A program made the position numbers and the translations under genes. From positions 120,862 through 184,861 of the forward strand of contig JAMYHL010000078.1 of NCBI GenBank assembly GCA_025531455.1: DNA of 64,000 nt, in the 5' to 3' direction. Numbering within the stretch: the stretch's first letter is position 1; each line of letters begins with the position of its first letter. The stretch comes from Apiotrichum sp. Y4204. Its lineage: Eukaryota > Basidiomycota > Tremellomycetes > Trichosporonales > Trichosporonaceae. The notes beneath the pieces are model-generated. The model saw only the letters and a program-made list of their open reading frames with translations, made no database searches and had not been told where the DNA came from. Positions 35,897-48,556 of the stretch are shown in pieces.

Positions 35897-36692
35897 GGCG
35901 GACGGAATGGGGTGGGGGAAACGGTGGGAGAGGGTGTCGCGGTAGGTTGGGGTGGGGGGTATCGATGGGCTATGTCGGTGGCTTTGCCCGAGATCCCGAG
36001 AGGATGCCGACAGCTGAACGGTAGCGAGCAAACAGGCAACACAGAGCTGTCTAGACTGGTAGATCTAGAATGGACGGGGATAAAGATTGCATTATCGTTA
36101 GCTCCATCGTGGGTATATGTATAGTCCTCTCTGTGTAGGATGTGGGGGTCCAGTAGCGCGTCTGGAAGAGGGCCGAGGAAGCGGCATGGTCGGAGTCCGT
36201 CCCAAAGGCCTCACGCCAGAGAGCCAAAGGCATGAGAGACGCAAACGGCAAGGTGCGAGGTGCGAGATCGAACTGCCCCACCAGCTGCCAGTGCCCTCCC
36301 CCCTCCCAAGAACACAGGTGTGAATGTCCTGTTACATTGTGCCTTCTGCCGACGCCACAGACCATGTAGGTCCCCCCTTGGTGCCATTCAGTCGTATGCT
36401 TCCTGAGTGCCGAGACGGCCGTGAGCCGTAGATCTGAAAGACTCTCCCAGCTTACGCAAACATTAGATCGCATCCCATTTAGGACAAGACGGGAGGGGAG
36501 GCATGCAGCGCTCAGCGCTCAAGCAACAAAACATTGCACAGGCCTTACAGGCTGCAAACCTCAAGCGCGACCCTGCGGCGCCTGCGGCTTTTGCGGCTCC
36601 TGCGGCGCTTGAAAAGTCTTTGGGATCCTGCATTCCAGGAACAAACCATCCAGGATGGCGCTACAGGGGCAGGAAAGAAAAAGCCAATAGCA

Positions 36693-36701
36693 TTTGAGAC
36701 G

Positions 36702-36739
<38 letters not shown>

Positions 36740-36751
36740 AGGAGTCTCAAA
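36693..36751. repeat. Poly-A tract of 37 bases flanked by 8-bp inverted repeats
   Basis: The run of A covers 36702-36738. tttgagac (36693-36700) and gtctcaaa (36744-36751) are exact reverse complements on either side. The arms could form a hairpin with the A-tract in the loop. No target-site duplication or element body is evident. Confidence 0.85.
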
Positions 36752-39477
36752 CGTGCAGTGCTATGCGCCAGTGCAAAGAGGACCCCCTGTGTGCCCAGCT
36801 TTTGCGCTTTGCATTGCCTCCTCCTAGTTTTTGTGCACACTTGATGCTTCAGCAGGGGAAATACTCTAACCTTGTCGGGTGTCAATCCATTCGGACAACA
36901 ACAAGCTTTGTTCCAGCACTCTGTTGCAGCAGGAAAAGATTCACATCTTGCAGTTCAGTTGGTGGCGGCGCGCGTCTGTGCTCGATTGTTCACATCCCTG
37001 TTGACAAGATCGGAACTGTCCCCCACCCACTTTCCGACGTGCGTTGTCCAGGAGACTTGTCGTGTCAAAGAGAGGTCGGAAGTCGCAGAGAGATCTCGTC
37101 GACAGTGGGCGAGACGTCGATACCGTCTGCGACTCGCGCGATTCCGCGTCTGGAACCGCCTGATCCGCTGCCATCCCGGTTGCGGCAGCTCGCAGGAACA
37201 AAGGAACCTCTTCGGCTTCCCAGCTTCTGAACCTTAGTTTTCGACATTTGCCGTACTACGGTACGTTCCTTGGTACCCCGGAGAGCGGAACGGGGTAGGC
37301 ACAGAACCGAGGAGTACGTAGGGTAGATACCAGAGACCAGTCGGGGAAGCCCAGACCCCATCTGGCCATCAGGCCATCTGTAAGCTCGCGTGCAGCCTAA
37401 GCCCTCCGTAGCGTCCGTCCACTCATGGCAACTCAGCCAAGCACGGCCTTAAAGTCGATGAAGGTATTCATATACATTCATTCCCTCTGTAAGTTCTTGA
37501 AATGTGCAATCATCGAGTTTTAGCTCGTGAGTCCCACCAGCGTTGCACTCGAGATTAACTGTCAGTGCTGGAATTAGAGCTCTGCGAATGCGTATTTAGA
37601 ATTACGCGCGAGGGCTTCCATTACTAGGATTACCTGGACGATAAGCTTTGGCAGGTTAGTCGTGACCCACTTTGGCTGCTGGTATCACATGCTTGGCTGC
37701 CTAGGGTCGACCGAGTCGGCATTTGTTGGTTCCCAGCTCCTCAGGGCAAATTGTCCTCTCACTGGAACAAGATTGAATAGAATACGAGCTTCTTGCTTCT
37801 TGGGAACTCGTGCACTCGTGAATTAATGACAGTGGCGCAGGAAGCTTTCGGGGTGGCAACACACCGAATCCTGATCTTGGAATCAAACATGACACACTCA
37901 TGAATTGTCGGCTTTCAACAGTCGTTGTGGTAGACTGCGGCGCTGTAACTGAGTCAGAGGAAAACTGAGGATCGGAACAATGCGATGCTCGATGCACATG
38001 GCATCATCTTGCCTCTGCATATCAGCAGCTCAGCAGACGTGCAGATCGCGGGTCCCGTAGCCCCAGATATGCCCAGGTAGCCGCGGGCATCCTTATCGTC
38101 GGGGCGGTATATGGCCCACACTCGTCTCCACTCCGCCACCGCGCAGCAAAACCCATTCTCAAACTTTCCACAGCAGTTTCTGTCAGTCAGGAACCGTTCA
38201 CTCTTCTCACCCTCGACCGAAACTCAATCACGCGCAAGAATGGCGTTCAACTGCGCACGGCCCTGCAGGCCTGCAGTGTGCCTACGTGAGTGGCGCCACA
38301 GGGTGGGGGAGGGCGCTCGTTGCACATGCTCTTGAAGTTGGCAAGTGGTCTTTGCCTCATCTAATGCCTCTGTAACACAAACTCGACATGCTCGACACTA
38401 GCGACACTGGTCCTGAGCGCCGTCGCCGAACGACGGAAATTGGGGTGCACCTTGGAGCCTTGCAGCTAGCAGACCGCCGACGCCGATCGCCGTCAGACTT
38501 GCGAGCCTTCAAGGAAAACCCCCCAGTCGTTGACGTGAGCAGCAATTAATGATGAAGATAACCACGTCATTAGTCACGTGTCCACACCTCTGATAAGGCC
38601 ATAGACCATAAAGAGTTCTCCAGTTCAGCCAAGCTAGCCAAGGCTAGCAACCCCACCTCACCGAGGCGAGCAAGGCTAGCAAGGCTGCTGGTCAAGCTGG
38701 GCCGCGGCGTGGCAGCCTGCAGCTTGGCGGCTTGGCAGGTGCAGTAGTAGTGCATGCAGGTCATTGCGATGCACAACAATCAGTCCTCCTGTTCTCACAG
38801 TCTCACGATCTCACATCATGCGGCCAGGAGGTTGCATCTCGGGCCATATCTCGGGCAGAGCAGTGTGAAGCTGCAGATGTGGCATGTGGGACGATCGCCC
38901 TCGAGGTTTACGAGCTTACGAGGTGGCTGGAACCACGACACGTCGAACGCGACGCGACAGGGGACAGGGTAGAGTCGTCGATCACGGATGGCGAGTGCGC
39001 GAGGAGCCTGAGGAGGCTCTAGGATTATGTTCTTGTAATTATGCAGGCTCTTAAGCTCGGAAACAGTGGACTGCTGCAATAGCCTGAAACGAACGAAAGA
39101 GTGGGTCCCAGCGAGCAAGAGTCTCCAGAAGCTGCGAGCTTGGCGGCAATACCCGGCATGCATATTGTTCTTTGACGGTGGCCAGAGTGGGTCCCCTGCT
39201 GCGCTCTGCTGCGGCCCTGCGGATCTGTGATCACGGGGACGTTGCAGATCACACGTTCAGAGCTTCCGGCGCAGCGCGGGCCGGTGACGTTCAGTGATCC
39301 TGCGGCTTTGTGTATTGTTTGTTGGGCGCATGACCGTCGCGCAGGCAGGTACCGCGATCTACGACGGGCAAGACAAGTTTGATGGCAAGGGGAAACAACC
39401 CGTTCTGCAGATGCATGACATCATTCTGCAGGAAAATCAGTCAATCACACGTGGTGTGGCCGGCAAGAATGCAAGAA

Positions 39478-39505
39478 CCGTTAACCGTTAGGCCGTTAAC
39501 CGTTA
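39478..39505. repeat. CCGTTA cluster, four copies
   Basis: ccgttaaccgtta occurs twice, separated by two bases, giving four CCGTTA hexamers in 28 bases. It sits about 530 bases upstream of the PLD1 start. The hexamer resembles a Myb-type site, but no function is shown. Confidence 0.8.
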
Positions 39506-40032
39506 AGTGTGCCGGGCGATGGTGGCCAGCTTTCGGCCAGCTCTCGGCCCCTCTGTGAGTGTCCCGCCACTGTACCACTGTACTGTAGTTTTCGCGCGCT
39601 TGCCCGACGGACTGTGTCGGATCATTGGATGGGCGGGTGTCGACTCCGCTTTTTTCTGTTGTGTTTCGATCTCCTTCAACGTCATCGAGGCGTGTCTCGC
39701 ATCTTTTCTGCATGGCTACAGAGTACAGCAAGGCATGCCGGACCTCGGCCCCGCCGGCAGAGTCTATTGCAACGACCGATCAAAGTTGACCTAAAAAAAG
39801 AGCAACATGATCCAAACGGGAAGTGCGTGCAAGTAACGGGATGGTTGTTCATCGACAACATCGCAACATCCAGCCCTCCCCCCACCCTTGTTCCTCTTCC
39901 CAACGCATACCCCGCCCCACACTGGCCACACTACCACAACTCCTTTCGTTAACATCTCTTTCCTTCTCCATCCCATCCCTCTCCGAAAAACGTATTTCCA
40001 TTGCATAACCGCGATATACGGCACCCACGACC

Positions 40033-43000
40033 ATGAGCTCGATGACCGAGCTGAACGGGCACGGGCCGGCGGCACTCGGGCCCGCTGCCAGTGCGCCGCA
40101 GAAACAGAATTTCCTGGTGAGCCAGAGCCAGTCGCAGCCTGGGGCACCGCCGCCTCCGCCGCACAACGCACAGGCCATCGTGCCCCCTGCTCGCGGAATG
40201 ACAAGCGACACGAACACGACAACAAACGGAACAGCAACCGCTTCCGACTTGTCCTCTTCCGCTTTTACCCAACAGATTGTGACGCCGCCCGAGGAGCTGG
40301 CCGACCCCGATAACTTGGACGGCGACACGCCTCTTCCACTCAAGGAAAACGGCGACCGCGGCTTCAGCATCGACTTTACGGACCTCAAGACCAACTCGGA
40401 TTCCGTCGACGTGAGCCAGATCAGTGTCGCCATCCCCTCCACCGGCCTCAAGCACAACCTTCCCCGCGACGCCCGCTCGAGCACCTCGACGTCAGACTCC
40501 AAATCCGCGTCACCCGTCTCGCCCGTGACTCTCATCAAGCGCGAAGGCACGCCTACCCAGAGCCAGCGCAGCCTTCCCGCCGGAGCGCAGGGCAGCAACC
40601 ACCCCTCCGCGCAGATAAGTGCAGCAGACCAGGAACTCGCGACTGGCCGTGGTCCGGGTGAACACGAGGGCCGGCTCAGTCCTGCGATCGTCGACGGCCA
40701 GGACGCTAGTGGAAATTCGATTCCATACGAGGAGGAGGATAACGACAACTTGGTCAGCACCATCCCAACCCAGCACCACGTTTTCCGCAGCGAGACTGGA
40801 GACTATCCAAAACCTATCCCCGCGCTGAAGGTTGAGGAGCCTCCCGGTTCCAACAGGGACATTGTTCTCAAGCCGCGTGTTGTCGACGTGCAGGTAAGGA
40901 TCTTTCGATCGCCCTCAAGCGTCACGTATCCCTGCTGACAGAACAGTGCCGGCCCAACATTGATACACCGACCGAGGACATCCGGGATAACGACATCTGG
41001 GCAGCTCCAACCTACGCGGCGTCGCCTCCACCACTCGAATACAAGGGCAAACCGCCAAAGTCGCAACCTCCTGACATGCGTCAACACACGGCCCACAGCC
41101 GTCATGTTCAGCGGCCATCGCTCTCCCTCGACTTGAAACGCAAAAGCCATGACAAGGCTGTGCCTATCCACGGAGAGACAGTTCCGAACGGCAAAGGCAA
41201 GGAACGCGCCCTGCAAACCCATGGCGAAAACGTCGAGAATCTCGATTACCCAGAAGAGGACGCGAATCAGCAGGCGCAGGCGATGCAGTTCCCCCGCCCG
41301 CCGAGCCGTGCCGAGTCTCTTAAGGATCTGGGCCTGGGTAACCTCCCGCCTGGTGAGAGCGAAGCCGAGTGGGACGATGATACCGGCGACGAGGAGGCTT
41401 TCCGGAGCGCACTCCAGTCTGGCGTGACTACCCCTCTCAGTCACCCTGCTGATCCGAGAGGCGACCACGGCTACTGGTCGACGTTCCGCCACGAGGACAT
41501 CGGTCGCGTCGGGGAATCGTCGCGTATGCGGGGATCGCGTCCAGGATCCACAAAGGCTTCCCGCCCAGGATCCACAAAGGCCTCACGTCCGGGAAGCATC
41601 ACCAACATTCCGCTCGGCACTCCGTCGCGCGGTCAACACGCTGCGCAACACCTCCAACCCGAGGATCGACCGAGTCCGAAGACGGGTGCCATGCGTCACG
41701 CCATACGGTTCACCACAAAGATGCTCCAGCACCGCCATCCGACCACACCCGCTGCACCACGGTCGCCGGAAGTGTCCGCACCAATCGTGACGAACGAGAT
41801 TCTGGCTGGTGCGCTGCCCGTCATGATCCTCAAGACGTGGCTGGACCGTGACGAGGATGGGCACCGCGCGGTCCCCGTTCTTCTCGGGAATCTCCGCTTC
41901 CGCATCGGCGAAAGCGTTGGTATCCGCGCCGGCGGCCGGCACACTGGTCGCGAGATGTTCAAGATTGAGTGCGAGTATGGTGACGGCGCAATCAAGTGGG
42001 TCGTGTACCGCGAGATACGCGACTTCTTGAGGCTCCACGCGCATTACAAGACCGCCAACATCGGAACTAGGGTGACAGGCCTGCGCTCATCGCGTCGCGT
42101 TGAGATGCCAGAGTTCCCATGGAACTGTAGGTCTCCGAATCGCTGTTGGACATCTTGACTGACTCCTCCCAGCGCTTCCCTACTGGCTTCGCGAGAAGGG
42201 CGAGAAACACGAGATTATGGATGAGGTCAAAGACGCGGCAAAGGACAAGCTGCCCATCCCGGAGAGGGAGAAAGAGAAGTCTTTGACTAGCGGTATTGGA
42301 CCTGGGACTCGTTTGGCTCTCCAGCAGTACCTGATCGACCTTATTCGCGCTGTGGTGAGTAATCATCTGTTTGGCGCAGTCTGACGGCCAGCTATTCCGT
42401 CCCGAGTCGAACAAGCTCTGTCAGTTCTTCGAGCTGTCAGCTCTTACTGTTGCTCTTGCGCCTCACGGCGGATTCCAAGGCAAGGCTGGTTTCCTCAAGA
42501 TTCTCAGCTCCAAGACAAGTCGCAGGAGCAACCAGCCAGGCATCTTGCCCTCAACGTGGCGCCAGCATAGATCCCCAAAGTGGTTCATCGTGCGCGAGTC
42601 GTACTTTGTGGCTGCGGAAGGGCCTCAAGACACAGACATCTATGACATCTTCTTGCTTGATGGCGACTTCAACATTGAGCGTCCCAAGCGTGCATACCGC
42701 AAAGGTATTCACTTGCTCTCTGGTTCTGGGTGTGTATGGTTCGTGGCAATGCAAAAGCAAAGCAGATATGCTAACATGGTAGCCATAAGAAGAAGCATAT
42801 TGAGGGATTGAACGACATGCTCGAAGACGACGACTCGAAGAACACGTCCCAGCATACGTTTTACATCACCAATGCCCAGCGCCGCATAAAGCTTGTCGCT
42901 AAAAACGCCGTGAGTTGGATCGCTAAACGATGACTGACCGAATAGCGCGAGTTGCACCAGTTCATTGTGTCCATGGAGCGCGTGGCTATGCAGTGTGTCT

Positions 43001-46000
43001 GGACTGGCCGTAACAGGTTCGACTCCTTTGCCCCGGTGCGCCTCAATGTCGCGGCCCAGTGGCTCGTTGACGGGCGTGACTACTTCTGGAACCTCAGCCG
43101 TGCCATCAACATGGCCAAGTCCAGAATCTACATTCATGACTGGTGGTACGTACCGTCACTCATTTGACCTGCGGTTGCTCACACCTTCTAGGATATCACC
43201 CGAGATTTACCTTCGCCGTCCTGGAGACGACAAGTACCGTCTCGACAATCTCCTGAAGCGCAAGGCTGAGGAGGGCGTGCGCATTTGCATTATCATCTAG
43301 TGAGTCTAACTTTACTCCCGCCAAGCTGACGTTTAGCAATGAGGTGTCGGCCAAGACTACTCCTGTGGAGAGTCTGTATGCCAAGCGCAAGCTCATGGCC
43401 CTGCACCCCAACATTCTGGTCCAGCGCTCGCCGTCCCACCTTCCCTCTGGTGCCCTGTACTGGTCTCATCACGAGAAGCTTTGCGTCATTGACGAGGCCA
43501 TTGCGTTCATGGGTGGTTTCGATCTCTGTTTCGGCCGTTGGGACACGTCTCAGCACATTCTTACCGATGAGGACCACACTGCTCCCGATGGCCCTGACGG
43601 TCCTGTGTGGCAAGGGAAGGATTATTGGAACGAGCGTGTCGCAGAGTTCCACGACCTCGACAAGCCTTACGATGACGCCTTTGACCGTTCAAAGACACCT
43701 CGTATGCCGTGGCACGACGTGGGTCTCCAGATTGTCGGTCAGCCAGCGCGCGACCTCTGTCGCCACTTCTGCCAGCGGTGGAACTACCTTCTCCGAATCA
43801 AGAACCACTCGAGGCGGATGCCCTTCCTCCTCCCTCCCCCAGACTTCACGGAACGGGAGCTGGTCGACCTCAAGCTCCAAGGCACGTGCGAGGTCCAGAT
43901 TTGCCGCAGTGTGGGCCCATGGAGCATGGGCACGCTCACCAAGATTGAGCATTCCATCCAGAACGCCTATGTGAAGTGTAAGTTGGGAAGAAGCAGATCA
44001 AAACTGATCATCCAGCCATTCAACTGTCGGAACACTTCATCTATATCGAGAATCAGTTCTTCATTACATCCACTGTTGTCGACACCACGCCAATCGAGAA
44101 CCGCATTGGTGATGCCCTCGTGCAGCGCATTATTCGTGCTCACAAGGAAGGCACAAAGTGGAAGGCGTGTATTGTTATCCCCTTGCTGCCTGGCTACACC
44201 CATCCGATTGACAAGCCCGAGGCGTCCTCGGTCCGTCTCATTCTCGAGTGCCAGAACCGCACCATTTGCCGTGGCACACACTCCATCTTCTCTCGTCTGC
44301 GCAGGGAGGGAATCAACCCCGACGACTACATTACGTTCTTCTCGCTGCGCACCTGGTCCAAGTTCCGCAGCGGAGCCCTCACCACGGAGCAAGTTTACAT
44401 TCATGGCAAGACGATGATTGTCGACGATCGCCTGGTGCTATGTGGATCGGCCAACATCAACGAACGGTCCCAGCGTGGTGACCGCGATTCGGAGCTCGTC
44501 GCCGTTGTCAGGGACACAGACATGATTGACGGCACCATGGCCGGCAAGCCGTTCAAGGTCGGCCGGTATGCGCATACCCTTCGCATGCGCTTGATGCGCG
44601 AGCATGTCGGAGTCGACGTGGATGCAATCGAGGAGGACGAGCTCATGCTGCGTCGGCCCATTGCTGACCAGACCGACATTGCACTGTGGGATCCGGACAA
44701 CGAACAGTCCGAGAGTCAGAAGCGCGGTATCACCCGCGTGAAGAAGACTTCTGCCACCGAGCGCCTCAATGAGACGATCACCGCGGCCGTGGGCCAGCTC
44801 GCCAAGGGTATTGGGAAGAACGTCAAGCGCGACGTTGCCGAGCTCAGAGGCAAGGTCGTTCATCCGATCGAGGCCATGGACGGGCGTGCCATGGGTCCCA
44901 ACGCGGCGGAGCTGACCCAGGAAATCGAGGACACGAATCCTGATGGCACGACCGTCAAGGGCTTTGCGTCAAGTGTGGTTCCCACCCTGGAGGAGAAGAC
45001 TCTGTACGAGCGCCGTCCGGACGCGCGCCACGCGAACGGCCAGCCGCTCTTCGGCCTCGTCAACCTCGACGGGGACGACATGCCTAAGGAGTCTACAGTA
45101 CCTCGCGTGGATCAGGCCCAGGTTAACGAGCTTGGCAACCATCCCCCTGAACGGCCCAAGGAGAAGTTTGGCATGCCCGCCAAATTCCGCGACGAAGACG
45201 AAGAAGGGGACGGGCCGCCCGACCGTCCCAGCGACGAGCTCCTGGCGGATGAGGCTGAACATGGCGAGGACGCGTACAACGCCCGAAGGCTGCTCCGCAA
45301 GCACCTCAGCGCCAAGGTCTCCGCCAACCCGTGGAATATGCCCACACCTACGCCAAAGATCGATCCCAACCGCTTCCATGATCCGCTTGACGACCGCTTC
45401 TGGAACGACATGTGGGTTGCCGTCGCGGTACACAATGTGAGTCTAAAATGTCCCTCTACGGAATGTGTTGAACTGACAGTCCAAGACCCAGATCTTCCGC
45501 AAGGTCTTCCGCTGCATGCCTGACGATCTCGTCACCTCGTGGGCGCAGTACAAGGCGTTTGCCAACCACATGGACAAGTTCGGGCGTACGGAAGAGGCCA
45601 AGGAGGATGGCGTCAAGGTCACCCACGACCAGGGTGGTAGTGGCGGAGGTACGGCTGGACCTGCGGGCTCGAGCTCAAAGCTTCCTCAAACGGCCGACGG
45701 ACACCAGGGCAGCCTAGCACCGACGAGCGGCCATGTCCACAACGATGGCGACGCCGACTGCGATCCGGGCGTCAAGGTCGGCAGCTCGCATCTGGAGGTA
45801 CCTGGGCAGGAGGGCCGCCGTGCTCGGAGCAGCACTGTGACGTCGCAGAATGGTGATGCTGAGAACCTCTTTGCGGGCGCAACAGTTGGCGGCAGCGGCG
45901 AAGAGGACCGCAAGCCGTCGGGAGAGAACGATGCGTGGGCGCAGTGGGAGCTCGACCAGATGGAGGAGCTGCTCAACGAGGTGCGCGGCAACCTCGTGCT

Positions 46001-46147
46001 CTACTCGACGCGTTTCCTTGAGGCCGAAGACCTCGCTAATAACTTTTTGTTCAATGTGAGTCTGGCCGGAACCAGGATGTGCACAACGCGCGCCGTGCTG
46101 ACGACTCGCAGCAAGAACGTATCCTTCCGCTGGCAATTTACGATTAA
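40033..46147 (+). CDS. SPO14: Phospholipase D with PX, PH and two HKD motifs
   Basis: Hydrolyses phosphatidylcholine to phosphatidic acid and choline at membranes; the yeast homologue Spo14 acts in secretion and spore membrane growth. Eleven exons: 40033-40893, 40947-42126, 42173-42354, 42392-42729, 42783-42909, 42946-43145, 43192-43299, 43337-43977, 44016-45436, 45486-46055 and 46112-46147. They give 1887 residues in phase. A Ser/Pro-rich N-terminus of about 550 residues includes three RPGS-type 8-residue repeats near 500. A PX-like domain (KWVVYREIRDFLRLHAHY) and a PH-like domain (PKWFIVRESYFV) follow. The catalytic core has HHEKLCVIDEAIAFMGG (H about 1044) and IHGKTMIVDDRLVLCGSANI (H about 1342). 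The C-terminus ends ILPLAIYD. The exon 10 acceptor could also be six bases upstream, adding two residues. Confidence 0.96.
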
Positions 46148-46677
46148 TGTAGCGTTCGTTTTGCATATTGCATTCTACCAGTCTCGCAGTCTCCAGTTGT
46201 TTGTTACGATGATGTTGCATGGTTCTGTGACCCTACAGTCTCTACTTGGTCGTAAGCAAGCAAGTGGCAGGCAGATGCATGGTTAATTTGAAGGATACTT
46301 TGGCACTGTTTTGCCTAGAACGAACGAAGGACAACAACGAAAGGACATGTACGGAAAACACTTCAAGGAACGTTGGAACGACGACAGACGGTCATTCCGA
46401 TTTGGACTTCTGATCTTTCTTCAGGTGGGGTCGTAGGCTTTGGATCGACGTCGGGCTCGAAGTGACGACTTGGACGTAGGTGGTAGTTTGCCTTTGAACG
46501 GGATCGTAGCCTGTGTGCGGCCCGTAGCAATAGCCTGGGTATCGGAGGTGGTACAGAGCATGCAGCGGCTGAACGACAGGCGCACCACGGACTGTGAATG
46601 AATGTGTTACGTCGAGAGACTAGTCTCGATCGAGGAGCGCGGGAAACCGTGTCGCATGTCGCAACGTCGTGCTGCAA
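46148..46677. other. Intergenic region between convergent PLD1 and F-box genes
   Basis: About 530 bases between two stop codons, presumably both 3' ends. Nothing else recognised. Confidence 0.6.
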
Positions 46678-48024
46678 CTACCACGGACAGGTGAAGCGTG
46701 GATCGTCCTCTAGGTCGCCCGCGCCCGTCTTGTCGCGTGCACCATACTGTCCGCCCATCTTGCGCTTTGCCCTGGACTTGCGGCCACCCAGAGCCTTGTA
46801 TCCCTCGCGGGCAGCAAGCTTGCGCTCGCTGGGGGTGAGCGTGCCCGAGCCGCCGTTATCGGACCAGCGCGCTGCGTTACCAGAGCCCAGACCCGCGTGT
46901 GCGTGGCGCGTGGGGGTGCTGTAACCGCTCGACTGGAGCGAGTCGACAGTCACTCGGTATGGATGGTCGTCTTCGTCGTAGCTCGGGTCCGAGCGGGCGA
47001 GCGTGGTGTGGAAGACGGATTTCCACGCGCGTTTAGATTCTGCCTTGGTCCACTGCGGTGTATTGGACTTGGGAAGCGGCACGGCAGGGAGGGTGGACAG
47101 GCGCGTGCCCTTGTCGTAGGGGTCGAAGAACTCTGTGCCGTCCTCCGTCTTGCGCATCTTGCCTTGGTTGAGCGCCTCGAGCTTTGGGAGTGTGAGGGCA
47201 CGGTTTTGCAGGAACCAGACTGCGGCCGTAAAGCATCATAGAGGCGATAAGGGTGGCAAAAAAAGCGAATCGTCCAGAATTGTCATGGCAGATTGGGAGA
47301 ATATGCGTCAGCATCCCTTGGCAATAAGGTTTCGGATGCGACGGTGACATGTGGACTGCACAGGTTGGAGTGCGGTCCAGGCCACATTCCTGTGGCCTTG
47401 TCGATGGCGTCGCCCGTTCTCACTCACCATAGTTGAGCGTGCTCGACTTATTCCACCGCTTGCATACCCGATCGCAGCGGGCGAGGGTAGAGATGTCCAG
47501 CTGGAGGAAGATGCGAACGGCAATGTGGGTGGGAAGCAGGCGGAGCTGGATTGGTCAGCGTTTGGAGTACATGACGAGCGGTCCGTGGGAAGTGGATGCT
47601 GGCCCGCAGAGATGCAGGATCAATGACAATCGCCAGATGAACGGCGAGGTAATTCGCACCTTCGCCACCGATTGTCGCGTCCTTATCAATCCACCACACG
47701 CCAGGCATCATCGGGACGCCATCGCACCACTGAGCCACCTCGTGCGCCACTCACAGGATCCTTGCTATTCAAGTTCTTGATGCGCTGCCCGAGAACCATA
47801 CCCTTGCCGGGGATGGGAGTACCGGGGGCGGTGCCGAGGCCGACGCGGACATACTCGCTGTCGTCCTCTTCCTCGTCGCCGTTCGAGCTGGGCCCACTCA
47901 GGCGAACTCCGGAGCCCGAGCCGACGCTCGATGGCGGGCGCGGCGTGTGCGATGGGTGGGCGACCTGCTGCGCGACATGGAGATTCTGCAATGCCGTGTG
48001 GAGCAGAGATGTTGTGGTCGACAT
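46678..48024 (-). CDS. F-box domain protein
   Basis: Exons in transcript order are 47755-48024, 47428-47545 and 46678-47219; they join in phase to 309 residues. The first 90 residues are Ser/Pro/Gly-rich with an acidic patch (GDEEEDDSEY). An F-box follows directly at about 91-130: LRLLPTHIAVRIFLQLD, then LARCDRVCKRWNKSS. That suggests a substrate receptor of an SCF ubiquitin ligase bound through Skp1. The C-terminal 180 residues contain FFDPYDKGTRLSTLPAVPLP, RAWKSVFHTTLARSDPSYDE and a basic GGRKSRAKRKMGG patch, and end RFTCPW. I recognise no substrate-binding repeats there, so the target is unknown. Both introns (209 and 208 nt) have CTGAC-like or CAG ends and are needed to keep the frame. 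Confidence 0.77.
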
Positions 48025-48263
48025 TGCGGGTCAGGATTGAGAGTGTAAAGCGTAGAACAAGTAACTTTCTGTTGGGTGTGTGGTTCACCAGTTGGTGTCA
48101 ATGTGAGTGTGAGTGAAAGAGAGTGAATGAATGGGTTGGAGTGAGATCTTTTGTATGACCAAAGGTGGGGGGTGGATGTGAGTGAGTGGGTGTTCTCGAC
48201 CGGCGTCACGAGATGCAAGATGGCCGGGAGAGTGGGAGTGGGATGAACAGAGCAGAGAGCAGC

Positions 48264-48284
48264 CATTTACCATTTACCATTTAC
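48264..48284. repeat. 7-bp tandem repeat, three copies
   Basis: Three perfect copies of catttac upstream of the F-box gene. Confidence 0.9.
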
Positions 48285-48524
48285 AATCTACCATTCCTCT
48301 TGCCATTGTCCTATGACGTAGCCATTACCATTACGGCTATTACCGCTTGGCAATTGAGACGGCGAGAGCCCCGGACTCGAAGCTCGGAGCCACGGGCTGG
48401 TAGCTTGCAGCTATGCAGCCATCAGCCCCCTGCACGTGACCCGTTCCCCCCGGGATCCCGGGAATAGAAATGTGGGGCTCAGCGGGGCTGCCAGGGGGTT
48501 CAGCCAATCGAAACAAGCCAGAAT

Positions 48525-48556
48525 GCTGGCAGCGAGATGGGCTGGCAGCGAGATGG
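48525..48556. repeat. 16-bp perfect tandem duplication
   Basis: gctggcagcgagatgg occurs twice, head to tail without mismatch. Confidence 0.9.

Larger units (their letters stand above)
35897..40032. other. Large intergenic region between divergent GT90 and PLD1
   Basis: About 4.1 kb between outward-facing starts. It holds a poly-A tract near 36.7 kb, a CCGTTA cluster near 39.5 kb and a pyrimidine-rich PLD1 leader from about 39870. Open frames here are short and show no domain. No RNA gene or transposon was recognised. It must include both promoters. Confidence 0.55.

Noticed and set aside
36694..37230. Open frame with a poly-lysine start
   Set aside because: The lysines are only the translation of the poly-A tract; the remainder has no protein character.
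39849..40763. 304-codon open frame antisense to PLD1 exon 1
   Set aside because: Mirror frame of the Ser/Pro-rich PLD1 N-terminus.
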